A stretch of 42,325 bases of DNA from Paenibacillus camerounensis (GCF_000723885.1 NZ_CCDG010000080.1:1-42325), one strand, 5' to 3'. Positions 33,049 through 41,323 are shown, counted from the stretch's first letter. The notes: a model not told the origin generated them from the letters alone. Made by a program: numbers and translations.

Positions 33049-33195
33049 TTAGGCCCGTTCCTCAATATCAAAGCCGGTGCTGCTGCTGCAAAGACATTGC
33101 TTAAAGCCGGTCTGAATGACCCCCTGCTCCCTGCTGCCTCTTAATATGTAGGATTCTCCACACTGTCTGCATACAATCCGAACCTTTACACGCAA
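33049..33195 (-). CDS. Small cysteine-motif protein (zinc-ribbon-like)
   Basis: I do not recognise a named family. The 48-residue reading has CRQC near residues 9-12 and CLC at 34-36, with GESYILRGSREQGVIQTGFK between. The C-x2-C ... C-x-C layout suggests a small zinc ribbon. I use TTG at 33195, with GAGAGGAGGTG about 10 nt upstream; an ATG further up at 33297 overlaps the prsW end but lacks a site there. It lies between prsW and ypeB, in the place of sleB. Confidence 0.65.
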   Translation of the reverse strand: MRVKVRIVCRQCGESYILRGSREQGVIQTGFKQCLCSSSTGFDIEERA

Positions 33196-33274
33196 AAAAA
33201 AGACACCTCCTCTCTTCTCAGGAATTCCAGCTTCTGCGGAACTTTCCGGGTAAGAATAAGTGTGTCCATCTCTA

Positions 33275-33970
33275 TTAAAGGTTAACCTCTTCCTCACGCT
33301 TCAAAAAACGGAACGGTGAACGGCTGTTGGCCCGTGCCACCTTTCCCATGCCGCCATACCATAATACCGCCATCAGCGGCACGATGAACCAGATCCAGTA
33401 GTTCGACATTGTAGCGAGGATAAAATCATATATTCCGTGCCACAGCCAGGGCAGCAGCAAGGATACCAGCAGTATCCCTCTTGGTTTCTTGCCCTTGGTG
33501 AACTTGGCCCGGCCCATATGATAGCCCATAATGACCCCGAACATCGCATGGCCGGATACCGGAAGCAGCGCCCTTATAAACATGGAGCCCAGCGAAGCAT
33601 GGCTGTACCACGCATACATTACATTCTCAATTGTTGCAAAGCCGAGCGAGATTGCTACAGCGTATAGTATTCCATCATAAGGCTCGTCAAATTCGGTATG
33701 GTTATAAATCATATGGTACAGCATAAACCACTTGAGGCATTCTTCAACTCCTGCGGAGATCAGGAACGAATCAACATAAGCACCGCCGCCCAGCCCGAGC
33801 ACCAGACCACGCTGGATGATCATGACAGGGAAAACGATTAGCAGGCCAAGCAGAAATACCTTAAGAACCATATGCAGCGGCTCCTGGTCGTACTTGTCTT
33901 TCAGATAGAAAAAAGTCAGCAGCGCGAGTCCCGGTGCAACTGCCGACGTAATAACCGATAACAAAAGCAC
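33275..33970 (-). CDS. prsW: PrsW-family intramembrane metalloprotease
   Basis: Polytopic membrane protease; in B. subtilis PrsW makes the site-1 cut in anti-sigma factor RsiW under envelope stress. The 231-residue protein has APGLALLTFFYLKDKYD after the start, the catalytic glutamates in SAGVEECLKWF (about 70-80), and conserved histidines in LLPVSGHAMFGV and LWHGIYDF. About seven membrane segments. I use GTG at 33970 since GGGGGAGGA lies 8 nt upstream and the result aligns with the B. subtilis N terminus by eye. Whether RsiW is its substrate here is unknown. Confidence 0.92.
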   Translation of the reverse strand: MLLLSVITSAVAPGLALLTFFYLKDKYDQEPLHMVLKVFLLGLLIVFPVMIIQRGLVLGLGGGAYVDSFLISAGVEECLKWFMLYHMIYNHTEFDEPYDGILYAVAISLGFATIENVMYAWYSHASLGSMFIRALLPVSGHAMFGVIMGYHMGRAKFTKGKKPRGILLVSLLLPWLWHGIYDFILATMSNYWIWFIVPLMAVLWYGGMGKVARANSRSPFRFLKREEEVNL

Positions 33971-34024
33971 CGAGCTTTCCTCCCCCAAACTTTCACCTGT
34001 AATTCTGCTTCCTGTCAATCTGCA

Positions 34025-34051
34025 GAAAAAGGCCTGGCAGCTGCCCAGGCC
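34025..34051 (-). terminator. Terminator of mecA
   Basis: In the minus sense GGCCTGG-GCAGCTG-CCAGGCC then TTTTTCTG; 7-bp GC-rich stem, 12 nt after the mecA stop. Confidence 0.88.
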
Positions 34052-34063
34052 CGTTAATCCCGC

Positions 34064-34678
34064 TTATTCCTGGCGTTTGAAATGCGTGCATAGCAGCTGA
34101 ACGGCATTCTCAGCCATTACTGTCTTGCCGTATTCGTCCAGCACAGCTTCAGTTACCGGGGAAGAATCCCCGAATTCCGACAATACTGCAACCAGTCCTG
34201 TAAGCACAGCTTCCTCGTATTCCTTAGGATCGAAGTAGAGATACCATTTATTATTATAAGAATACAGCTTTCCTTGGGAAGTAATATTGCCGATGAGTAC
34301 ATGAGCCGCTTCAACCAGAATCTCAAAATCGCGGAATGCATACACAATGGAGTCGCTTTGTTCGAGAGTAACTTCCATTTCGTAAATCTCTTCAGGCATT
34401 TCTTCTTCCCCGGCTCCACCGTACTGATGGTGATCATATTTCCCCCGGGTCACTATAACGACCATACCTTGCGCGGGCAATGCGAACACTTCCACGGCAA
34501 GCGGACCTGTTGCGTCAAAACCAAGTTCACTGTACGCCTGATCCATCATTTCCGTGAAAAGGTCATGCACCTTGGGAACTTCCTGCCACATATCTTCCTT
34601 CTGGATGCCCCGCTCGCTCAGGTCGTCAAAAGTGAGGAAAATCCGTATCTTATCTTGACCTAATCGCTCTATTCTCAT
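34064..34678 (-). CDS. mecA: Adaptor protein MecA/YpbH family
   Basis: Adaptor that hands substrates to the ClpCP protease, in B. subtilis controlling competence and sporulation regulators. The 204-residue protein has the N-terminal substrate domain (MRIERLGQDKIRIFLTFDDLSERGI) and a C-terminal domain with YAFRDFEILVEAAH and the NNKWYLYFD motif typical for MecA. An acidic linker (about 95-108) joins them. ATG at 34678 follows AAAGGAGGA; the in-frame ATG 27 nt earlier is not supported. The neighbourhood (ypbD- and ypbG-like genes) suggests the YpbH paralog position, so the symbol is by family. Confidence 0.9.
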   Translation of the reverse strand: MRIERLGQDKIRIFLTFDDLSERGIQKEDMWQEVPKVHDLFTEMMDQAYSELGFDATGPLAVEVFALPAQGMVVIVTRGKYDHHQYGGAGEEEMPEEIYEMEVTLEQSDSIVYAFRDFEILVEAAHVLIGNITSQGKLYSYNNKWYLYFDPKEYEEAVLTGLVAVLSEFGDSSPVTEAVLDEYGKTVMAENAVQLLCTHFKRQE

Positions 34679-34844
34679 GACAGGATCCTCCTTTTGCAAG
34701 CTCATTTAATATTAATGTATGATGAGTCCCGAGTAATGAGCCAAAAATGGTTACTATGTAAGTATGTTATCATTTTGGCGGAGTAAATGCACGCAAATAA
34801 ATATATTTAATCATTCATTACCACGCTGCTGCTTGTCTGAATAC

Positions 34845-34889
34845 AAAAAAGAATCATTCTGAAGATGGAATCATCTCCAAAATGATTCT
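34845..34889 (-). terminator. Terminator of the YtxH-like gene
   Basis: In the minus sense AGAATCATT / AATGATTCT, 9-bp perfect stem with a long loop, then TTTTTTG. It lies 18 nt after the stop. Confidence 0.85.
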
Positions 34890-34906
34890 GAGCTGCTTTC
34901 TTGCGG

Positions 34907-35278
34907 TTACAAACCGGGTATGACTGTATGCGTATCCTTGAGGATCTGCTCCACTTCATGTTTTACATCGGGATTTGTACGGATGAAATCCTTCAGCATA
35001 TTCAGGTTGGATTCTTTGGACTTCAGGACATCTTCATCTTTATGTCCTGCGGTATTATGCTCTGCTTTGTGTTCTTTGTCATGCGGTCCCTCCGCAGCTG
35101 TGCTGCCGAATCCGGTCATCGCCATGCCCATAATTTTGTCCCGCGCCTTTTCACCGGCCCCCTGATGCTGGCCTCCTGAATGCATGAACGAAGACATCAT
35201 GGCGCTGCGTTTTTTGGACATAATCATACTGGCGGCGGCACCAAGCACTACTCCGCATAGAAATGACGAAGTATTCAT
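34907..35278 (-). CDS. Small YtxH-like membrane protein of unknown function
   Basis: The 123-residue protein begins MNTSSFLCGVVLGAAASMIMSKKRS, a single glycine/alanine-rich membrane segment followed by basic residues, as in YtxH-type stress proteins. The middle is His-, Lys- and Glu-rich and low in complexity (DKEHKAEHNTAGHKDED). The end is an amphipathic helix (NMLKDFIRTNPDVKHEVEQILKD). ATG at 35278 follows AGGAGG with 8 nt spacing. It is divergent from the deacetylase gene with 85 nt between them. Function unknown. Confidence 0.75.
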   Translation of the reverse strand: MNTSSFLCGVVLGAAASMIMSKKRSAMMSSFMHSGGQHQGAGEKARDKIMGMAMTGFGSTAAEGPHDKEHKAEHNTAGHKDEDVLKSKESNLNMLKDFIRTNPDVKHEVEQILKDTHTVIPGL

Positions 35279-35363
35279 ATCTCTAACCTCCTTGTATGGT
35301 AAAATCATGCTTAGTGTTCGCGGAAAGATTCCGGCTCATACAGCCAAACAACAAGAAAGCGAG

Positions 35364-36248
35364 ATGAAAAAAGTGGGTAAAGCAATTTCAGTACTGCTCC
35401 TGGCAACACTGCTGCTGTCTGCCTGCAGCAGCGGGAATAACAACGGGGAACTTACACAGGGCAGCGCTACCCAGGCTCCAGCCGGCACACAGACGGCTGC
35501 ACCAGCCGCAACCGCACAGGCAACGGCCGGCAGCACAGCGGCGCCGGATATGTCCCCAGCACCGTCACCTTCCGCAACCGTTGCACCAGCTCCTACAGAG
35601 ATTCCTCTGCTGTACCATATGAACAAAAATTACGATATTGTGCCTAATGAGGAAGGTACGGACAAAAAGGTTGTCCTCCTAAGCTTTGATGACGGTCCCA
35701 AGGATGCTGAAATGATTAATGCGCTGATGGATACACTGGACAAGCACCAGGCAAAAGCCATCTTCTTTGTCAATGGCTACCGGGTAAAGGAGCATCCAGA
35801 GCTGCTGGAGCTTCTGCATGACCGCGGCGGCATCATCGGCAATCACAGCTGGGACCATATCGTACTTAAGGATAAGGGTTACGCAGAAGTGAAAAAACAG
35901 ATCGAGGATGTTCAAAGCATCGTTAAAGAGATTACCGGGGAAGCACCGGATTTCTTCCGTCCGCCGCACGGCGCGGGCGGGGATGTAGGCAAGCAGGTTG
36001 CTGCCGAAAACGGGATGCTCTATATGACCTGGTCCGTAGGATCACTAGACTGGGAAATGAAAGAAAAGGATACGGGCAAGACAGAGACACTGGTCAAAAA
36101 CGTGACGGATCAGCTGCATTCCGGCAGCAATATCCTAATGCACGAGCTTCCGTGGACGGTCGAGGCGCTGGATACGCTGCTGACCACCCTTGAAGGCAAA
36201 GGCTACAGCTTTGTCGATCCGCGCAGCATTGAGCTCAAGATGCGCTAA
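35364..36248 (+). CDS. Polysaccharide deacetylase lipoprotein (NodB domain)
   Basis: Predicted exported enzyme removing acetyl groups from a surface glycan. The 294-residue protein has a lipoprotein signal (MKKVGKAISVLLLATLLLSAC, lipobox LSAC), then a 60-residue linker of Ala, Thr, Pro and Ser. The NodB domain keeps SFDDGPKD (catalytic Asp and metal Asp), GNHSWDH (metal His pair), RPPHGAGG, WSVGSLDW and LMHEL. ATG at 35364 has only AAGAAAGCGAG upstream; longer in-frame readings would extend into the divergent gene. One of three plus-strand genes; ends in a strong terminator. Substrate (peptidoglycan or other) is not decided by sequence. Confidence 0.92.
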   Translation: MKKVGKAISVLLLATLLLSACSSGNNNGELTQGSATQAPAGTQTAAPAATAQATAGSTAAPDMSPAPSPSATVAPAPTEIPLLYHMNKNYDIVPNEEGTDKKVVLLSFDDGPKDAEMINALMDTLDKHQAKAIFFVNGYRVKEHPELLELLHDRGGIIGNHSWDHIVLKDKGYAEVKKQIEDVQSIVKEITGEAPDFFRPPHGAGGDVGKQVAAENGMLYMTWSVGSLDWEMKEKDTGKTETLVKNVTDQLHSGSNILMHELPWTVEALDTLLTTLEGKGYSFVDPRSIELKMR

Positions 36249-36273
36249 GCACAAAGTACTTAGCCGATTCCAG

Positions 36274-36312
36274 AAAAAGGGATCCCTGGCACTATTGCCG
36301 GGGGTCCCTTTT
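36274..36312 (+). terminator. Bidirectional terminator between deacetylase and metallophosphoesterase genes
   Basis: AAAAGGGATCCCTGGCA, loop, TGCCGGGGGTCCCTTTT: long stem with small mismatches and A and T tracts at either side, so it can serve the converging genes in both directions. Confidence 0.88.
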
Positions 36313-36341
36313 CTGCGTTTACAATAATACTATACATAAAA

Positions 36342-37175
36342 TCAAATGTTTGATTCTTTACGAAGCGTGAGCACGTGCATCTCTGCAGGACTGCGCCAGC
36401 GGAGCGGAAGATGCGCGGTGCCGAAGCCCCGGCTGATCAGCAGACTGGCTTCTGCTCCGCTGCCATCATTTCTGGGAATACTGTACATGCCTGCATTGTA
36501 TGTACGGTAGAACGGATCGGCATGCATCTGCAGGCCGAAAGGCAGTACAACCTGGCCGCCATGTGTATGACCGGCAAGGATAAGATCCGCAGCGACAGCC
36601 TCCTGTCCGGAGAGCCAGAGCGGATCATGCACCAGAATGATCCGGCAATACGGGGTTCCCCTGGAGGGGGCCGCAGGTAATGGAGCGTATCCTTTCTTCC
36701 CTCCCTGCTTCGGGAAATCCATACCGGTCAACACCAGTCTTTGGCTGTTATGTTCTATAAAGACATTCTCGTTCATGAGCAGCCTTATTCCGCTCCCGCG
36801 GACAATGTTATCAGCCAAAGCAGTATTAGCCTTGTAGTCATGATTGCCGTGAACCGCGTATGCAGGAGCCAGGGAAGCAGCAAGCTTCATATTCTCTGCC
36901 AGTCTGGCCGGAGCATTGCCCTTCTCTGTGAGATCACCGCCCAGAAATACGGCATCCACCTTTCCTGCCAGGGGGGCCAGAAGAGCCCGGGGAAGGCGCC
37001 GCCGGTGAATATCGGTAATAAAAAGGATGCGGAAGCCGTCAAATCCGGCAGGCAGTGTGCTGAGAAATATTTCCTCGGCAATAATCCTCTTCCTGAACGC
37101 GTTCACGATCATCACAGCAGCCAGGGTAACCGTAGCCAGCAGCATGGCTGCGACGGCAATCCACACGGCTACCAT
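36342..37175 (-). CDS. Membrane-anchored metallophosphoesterase (YpbG/YkuE-like)
   Basis: Calcineurin-like phosphoesterase. The 277-residue protein has an N-terminal membrane helix (about 3-24), then the metal motifs in order: FITDIHRR (DxH), FLGGDLTEKG (GD), VHGNHDYK (GNHD), LVHDP and AGHTHGGQ (GHTH). ATG at 37175 follows GAGGACG and overlaps the upstream gene by 7 nt. The position in a CPBP protease / MecA neighbourhood equals B. subtilis ypbG. Substrate unknown; family members act on lipids, nucleotides or phosphoproteins. Confidence 0.9.
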   Translation of the reverse strand: MVAVWIAVAAMLLATVTLAAVMIVNAFRKRIIAEEIFLSTLPAGFDGFRILFITDIHRRRLPRALLAPLAGKVDAVFLGGDLTEKGNAPARLAENMKLAASLAPAYAVHGNHDYKANTALADNIVRGSGIRLLMNENVFIEHNSQRLVLTGMDFPKQGGKKGYAPLPAAPSRGTPYCRIILVHDPLWLSGQEAVAADLILAGHTHGGQVVLPFGLQMHADPFYRTYNAGMYSIPRNDGSGAEASLLISRGFGTAHLPLRWRSPAEMHVLTLRKESNI

Positions 37176-37561
37176 AACGTCCTCAGCGCAGGTGCCCCGT
37201 TGATTCCCCACCAAATGAGGAATCCAAGCAGCAGAATAAACAGGACATACAGCGAGTTGACGAATATTTTGCTGAGCCTTAAGCGCTCTGACGGATAGCT
37301 TTGGGAACGGGATGGAGTATCTTCTGACTCCTGAGTTGCTGTCTGCTTTGGTCTATCCCGCTTTACAGAGGAAGCGGCTGCCCCGTGTCGTGCTTTTCTG
37401 GAAAGGCCGGCAGGCTGTGCGGCAGTTTCCTGCCGGACCTCAGGGGATACAGCAGTTGTCTGTTTTTGATTCTTTCCGGCTGCAGAACGTTTTTTGCGGT
37501 CTGACAACTTGTCGTCTGCTGATTTGCGTCGGGATTTAACACGGCTAAGTTCCTCGCTCAT
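37169..37561 (-). CDS. Basic tail-anchored membrane protein
   Basis: I do not recognise the family. The 130-residue protein has about 95 highly charged, low-complexity residues (Lys, Arg, Ser, Gln, Thr) and then a single membrane helix close to the C terminus (FVNSLYVLFILLLGFLIWWG). It is thus probably tail-anchored with a basic cytoplasmic arm that could bind nucleic acid or acidic lipids. ATG overlaps the CPBP stop (ATGA), with AGGAGGGAG upstream. Coupled to the CPBP protease before it and the phosphoesterase after it. It could be the divergent counterpart of YpbE or YpbF. Confidence 0.75.
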   Translation of the reverse strand: MSEELSRVKSRRKSADDKLSDRKKRSAAGKNQKQTTAVSPEVRQETAAQPAGLSRKARHGAAASSVKRDRPKQTATQESEDTPSRSQSYPSERLRLSKIFVNSLYVLFILLLGFLIWWGINGAPALRTLW

Positions 37562-38151
37562 GACTCCCTCCTGTAGCGGATCACAAGACCTGAGAACAAG
37601 TCGATTAAGAAGTGGCATAGTATAGGTGCCCATAAGGTTCCTGTGTGAATGTAAATGTAACCCAGACCATAGCTGCTCAGAAACACCCAGCCTGTCGGAA
37701 GCCAATGACGGAGATAGCGGACATGGATTACAGCAAACAGAATGCTCGTCCAGTAAGGGCCGAAGGCGTGCTGAATGGCTCCCCGGAACAGCAGTTCCTC
37801 ACACACTGCGACCATTGCCGCAATAATGATGATATGCCAGACCGGACGGTTTCCGAACAGGAGCTCGTTAATCCCTCCGTCATCCATGCTGTCCTGGGGT
37901 GCAATATAAGTTAACAAAAAATCCACAACCAGCATAATTCCTGCTAAACCAAGGCCCCAGAGCACAAATTGCGCACTGTCAGGAAAATTTAATATGTCAA
38001 TGGGATTTCTTTTCTGCAATAATATCCATATCAGACCGATAAATAAAGTAAGGCCCTGTGTAATATACAGATTAAGCAGAAGCAGCTTGTCAGTCAGCTG
38101 CTGTGGATCAGCTTTTTTAATTTTGATGTTGCCTAATTTGAATTTTTTCAT
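37558..38151 (-). CDS. CPBP-family intramembrane metalloprotease (YpbD-like)
   Basis: CAAX protease and bacteriocin-processing family. The 197-residue protein has about six hydrophobic segments and the motif order EELLFRG (about residue 118), a histidine in FAVIHVRY, and PILCHFLIDL near the C terminus. ATG at 38151 has GGCAGG upstream. First gene of the CPBP - tail-anchored - phosphoesterase operon. Biological substrate unknown; family members range from prenyl proteases to immunity proteins, and the operon shows no bacteriocin gene. Confidence 0.9.
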   Translation of the reverse strand: MKKFKLGNIKIKKADPQQLTDKLLLLNLYITQGLTLFIGLIWILLQKRNPIDILNFPDSAQFVLWGLGLAGIMLVVDFLLTYIAPQDSMDDGGINELLFGNRPVWHIIIIAAMVAVCEELLFRGAIQHAFGPYWTSILFAVIHVRYLRHWLPTGWVFLSSYGLGYIYIHTGTLWAPILCHFLIDLFSGLVIRYRRES

Positions 38152-38217
38152 TGTAACCTGCCTGTTCTATATTGTTTTTACATAAGATCATTTTTCCAGA
38201 AGAAGGAGCACTAAATT

Positions 38218-39126
38218 ATGAATAGCAGTAACTCCCGCACTCAAATGTTATACACACTAGGTTTTCTATTTTTCCTGATCTGCGCATTTGCCGCATTTTT
38301 TACGGGAGTGAAGGTTGGAGCTGACAAGACGGAGGCTAAATATGCCCACCTGACCGGTACTGAAGGGGCTGTGGAGGAATTCTCCGGTTCATACCAGCAG
38401 CAGGATCTTGTTGCTTTCTATCATAACGTATTTTTGCCTTATCGGGAATTCAAGCGGAATTGGAACAGCGAAGTGGATAATCTGGCCCGCAGCTCAGATG
38501 CGCGCACCAATGCGGCAACGCTCAAGAACCTCGGTCTTCTGGCTGACAAACAGTACGAAAAAGTCAGTAAAGACTCCCTGTTTGCCAACTCGCCTCTGCT
38601 GTCCCAGGCTCAGCTTAATATTCTCAAGAGTCTGACGCTCTTCTCTCAGGCTTCTAGCAAGGTGACCGCCGGCAGCTCCGGTTCTGAAACCGCCAAGGCG
38701 CTTAAGAATGACAATTTCACAGCAAGTGCCATCAAGTTCGGGCTGCTTGGACAGAAAGACTTCTATGATTCCATGCTTAAATGGGGCTCCAAAACCAGCA
38801 GCACAATTCCAGCGGCAACTGGCGAACTCAAAACACTATCCTTTGTAGCATGGAAAAAGATGCCGCTGCTGCTCAAAAATGCGACAGTCGCTAACATCAT
38901 GCTGAACCGCAAAATATACGGCGCTTATGATCCGCAGGATATTTCGGCCAAGATTGATGATATGATCTATTCCGGCACGGCCAGCTCGCTCGGCTTGAAG
39001 GATGTTCAATCTTCTATCACGCTGCTTATCTCTACAGGCGCCGTTCAGGAGCAGGACTTTATGAAGTGGCGTGAGCAATATTACGGCAAGGAAATCGTAC
39101 CGCAGCTGCCGTTCTTTTATGAGTAG
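38218..39126 (+). CDS. Membrane-anchored protein of unknown function
   Basis: I do not recognise the family. The 302-residue protein has one N-terminal membrane helix (about residues 11-30, LYTLGFLFFLICAFAAFFTG) and a large, mostly helical soluble domain that would sit outside the cytoplasm. There are no cysteines and no evident catalytic motif. ATG follows AAGGAG with 9 nt spacing. It is divergent from the CPBP operon with 66 nt between the starts, and ends 66 nt before the serA promoter; no convincing terminator is seen there. Confidence 0.8.
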   Translation: MNSSNSRTQMLYTLGFLFFLICAFAAFFTGVKVGADKTEAKYAHLTGTEGAVEEFSGSYQQQDLVAFYHNVFLPYREFKRNWNSEVDNLARSSDARTNAATLKNLGLLADKQYEKVSKDSLFANSPLLSQAQLNILKSLTLFSQASSKVTAGSSGSETAKALKNDNFTASAIKFGLLGQKDFYDSMLKWGSKTSSTIPAATGELKTLSFVAWKKMPLLLKNATVANIMLNRKIYGAYDPQDISAKIDDMIYSGTASSLGLKDVQSSITLLISTGAVQEQDFMKWREQYYGKEIVPQLPFFYE

Positions 39127-39192
39127 AACCAGCTATTGCATCATAACGAAAAATAAAGCTCACTTCAAGACAACCTGAGCAGAATAAGCCTA

Positions 39193-39221
39193 TTGACACA
39201 GTTGGCATCACCATGTTACAT
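39193..39221 (+). promoter_or_regulatory. Promoter of the serA T-box leader
   Basis: TTGACA (39193-39198), 17-nt spacer, TTACAT (39216-39221). Perfect -35 with a four-of-six -10. Transcription would begin near 39228, just before stem I of the T-box. Confidence 0.65.
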
Positions 39222-39228
39222 TATGAAA

Positions 39229-39498
39229 AATTAATCACGCAAAACCGATGAAGGAACAAAGATTCTGAAGGTCTTCAGAGAGCCGGTGGTTGGTGCAAAC
39301 CGGTGGCGGACAGTGTTCTTTAGCGCTCCTGAGATATTGTATCGAACGAACAGTAGATGCAATCGGATCAACTCCGTTATCAGTGTGGCCTTTTGACGGC
39401 CAATGAGGCTGCTTCTGAACAGTTGCAGTGAATTAGGGTGGTACCACGACAACTCTCGTCCCTTACTACGGCAGTAGTATGGGGTTGGGAGTTTTTTT
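39229..39498 (+). ncRNA. T-box riboswitch, probably serine-specific, upstream of serA
   Basis: Stem I shows the AG bulge AGAGA and GGTGGTTGGTG distal loop (about 39274-39290). The specifier region reads AGC-G-CTCCTGAG, with AGC (39322-39324, Ser) in the usual codon position. The T-box GGGTGGTACCACG is at 39436-39448. It is followed by a terminator: AACTCTC (39451-39457) pairing with GGGAGTT and a T tract ending at 39498. Known mechanism: uncharged tRNA pairs with the specifier and the T-box and prevents termination. The variable T-box base is U, which would wobble with the G discriminator of tRNA-Ser. Serine control suits serA. Confidence 0.92.
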
Positions 39499-39706
39499 GT
39501 TACCCAAATTCATAGTAATTGGTCTAAAAGGCCCATGCTCTGTTTTCCCGGTATATCTGCACGCTCTTTCTTTTATGCGACAGCGCGTTACCCCGTTATT
39601 TCGGCATTGTTTTCCAATTGGTCTCACTGATTCTGGTACTGTGGACTGCCTCATACGGGCATCCTTAGGCATATTAGCTTTTTACTTTTAAGGGGGATAA
39701 GAAACC
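39499..39706 (+). other. Long segment between T-box terminator and serA
   Basis: Part of a 580-nt gap between the 302-residue protein gene and serA; the first part holds the promoter and T-box. These 208 nt are unusual, since T-box terminators normally lie close to the gene. A 70-residue open frame crosses it but has no ribosome binding site and overlaps the terminator. The serA site AGGGGG is at its end. I see no second regulatory element. Confidence 0.5.
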
Positions 39707-41299
39707 ATGTTTAAAGTATTAGTGTCGGATCCGATCAGCGATTTGGGTATTCAGCAATTGATGGACGCAAGCGATGTAATTGTGGATAAGAAAACAGGAC
39801 TGAGCGAAGACGAACTGGTCGCTATCATCGGCGAATATGACGGTCTGCTTGTCCGCAGCCAGACAACGGTTACCGAGAAAATAATCGCTGCCGGCACCAA
39901 CCTGAAGGTTATCGGCCGTGCCGGAGTCGGAGTTGACAACATTAAGCTGGAGGCGGCCACCCAGCGCGGTGTCGTAGTTATCAACGCTCCAGACGGAAAT
40001 ACCATCACAACCTGTGAGCATGCATTTGCCATGATGATGGCGCTGGCCCGCCATATTCCGCAGGCTTATGCCAAGACGATTAACGGGGTCTGGGACAGAA
40101 AGACCTTCCTCGGCGTTGAGCTGCGCGGTAAAACTCTGGGTGTACTCGGAATGGGCCGGATCGGCAGCGAAGTTGCCAAACGTGCCAAAGCGTTCGGCAT
40201 GAGCATTCTGGCTTATGACCCGTTCCTGACCGCCGACCGTGCCGAGAAGCTGGAAGTGAAGCTTGCTTCGGTTGACGACATTGTGCGCGGCGCTGATTTT
40301 ATTACTGTACACACACCGCTGACTCCTGAAACACGCCATATGATTTCCCGTCCGCAGTTCGAAGTAATGAAAAAAGGCATGCGCATCATCAACTGTGCCC
40401 GCGGCGGTGTTATTGATGAAATGGCACTGGTTGAAGCCATTGACAGCGGCATTGTAGCCGGAGCAGCGTTTGATGTATTTGAGAAGGAGCCGCCTCAGGC
40501 TGATCATCCGTTCCTGTCGCATCCAAAGGTCATCGTCACCCCGCATCTGGGAGCTTCGACCGTTGAAGCCCAGGAGAATGTAGCCATCGACGTTTCCGAG
40601 CAGGTCCTGCACATTCTGCGCAATGAGCCGTTCATCAACGCCGTCAACATCCCGCCGGTTGCTCCAAGCGTGATGAACAAGCTTCAGCCGTATTTCACGC
40701 TCGGCGAGAAGCTGGGAAGCTTCGCAACGCAGCTTACACACGGTGCGATCAGAGAGATCAGTGTGGAATATGCCGGAGACCTCTCCGATGTGGATACCCA
40801 GCCTCTGACCCGCTATATTGTCAAAGGCGTGCTGTCCCGCCATTTTGCCGGCGATGTCAATATCGTTAACTCCATGCACCTGGCCAAAACCAGAGATGTA
40901 AATGTAGTTGTAACGAAATCGCCTAAGACTAAAGGCTTTACAAACCTGATTACCGTTACACTGAAGGCTGATCCTGATGAAGTACGCCTGGTTGCCGGCA
41001 CGCTGCTGCAGGGCTATGGAGAACGCATTGTCCAGGTGAACAACTTCCCGGTTGATATCGCGCCGGAAGGCCACCAGATTCTGATCTCCCACAATGATAA
41101 ACCTGGTATTATCGGTCTCGTCGGCACCCTGCTGGGTGAAAATGACGTCAACATCGCATCGATGCAGGTCGGCCGTAAAATCGTCGGCGGAGCAGCGATC
41201 ATGCTGCTGACTGTAGACAAAGCAGTGCCGCAGCAGGTTCTTGTGAAGCTCGCCGGACTGCCGGAAATTAATACTGCCGAAGAAGTCATTCTGCTCTAG
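39707..41299 (+). CDS. serA: D-3-phosphoglycerate dehydrogenase
   Basis: First enzyme of serine synthesis, oxidising 3-phosphoglycerate with NAD. The 530-residue protein is the long type: catalytic domain with GRAGVGVDNI, the Rossmann domain LGVLGMGRIGSEV (about 145-157), CARGGVIDE with the active-site Arg nearby, and HLGASTVEAQENVA with the catalytic His. An ASB domain (about 320-450) and a C-terminal ACT domain (ILISHNDKPGIIGLVGTLLG) for serine or other effector binding follow. ATG follows AAGGGGG. Transcription is governed by the T-box upstream. Serine is also the TrpB substrate, linking it to the trp operon. Confidence 0.97.
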   Translation: MFKVLVSDPISDLGIQQLMDASDVIVDKKTGLSEDELVAIIGEYDGLLVRSQTTVTEKIIAAGTNLKVIGRAGVGVDNIKLEAATQRGVVVINAPDGNTITTCEHAFAMMMALARHIPQAYAKTINGVWDRKTFLGVELRGKTLGVLGMGRIGSEVAKRAKAFGMSILAYDPFLTADRAEKLEVKLASVDDIVRGADFITVHTPLTPETRHMISRPQFEVMKKGMRIINCARGGVIDEMALVEAIDSGIVAGAAFDVFEKEPPQADHPFLSHPKVIVTPHLGASTVEAQENVAIDVSEQVLHILRNEPFINAVNIPPVAPSVMNKLQPYFTLGEKLGSFATQLTHGAIREISVEYAGDLSDVDTQPLTRYIVKGVLSRHFAGDVNIVNSMHLAKTRDVNVVVTKSPKTKGFTNLITVTLKADPDEVRLVAGTLLQGYGERIVQVNNFPVDIAPEGHQILISHNDKPGIIGLVGTLLGENDVNIASMQVGRKIVGGAAIMLLTVDKAVPQQVLVKLAGLPEINTAEEVILL

Positions 41300-41323
41300 C
41301 AGAAGCACCTCGCTTAAAGAAAT

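Noticed and set aside
39479..39691. 70-residue open frame between the T-box and serA
   Set aside because: Starts within the terminator stem, has no ribosome binding site and no recognisable features.
39719..41308. 529-residue open frame on the minus strand opposite serA
   Set aside because: It is a mirror of the serA codon pattern; no ribosome binding site, no recognisable domain, and serA is certain.
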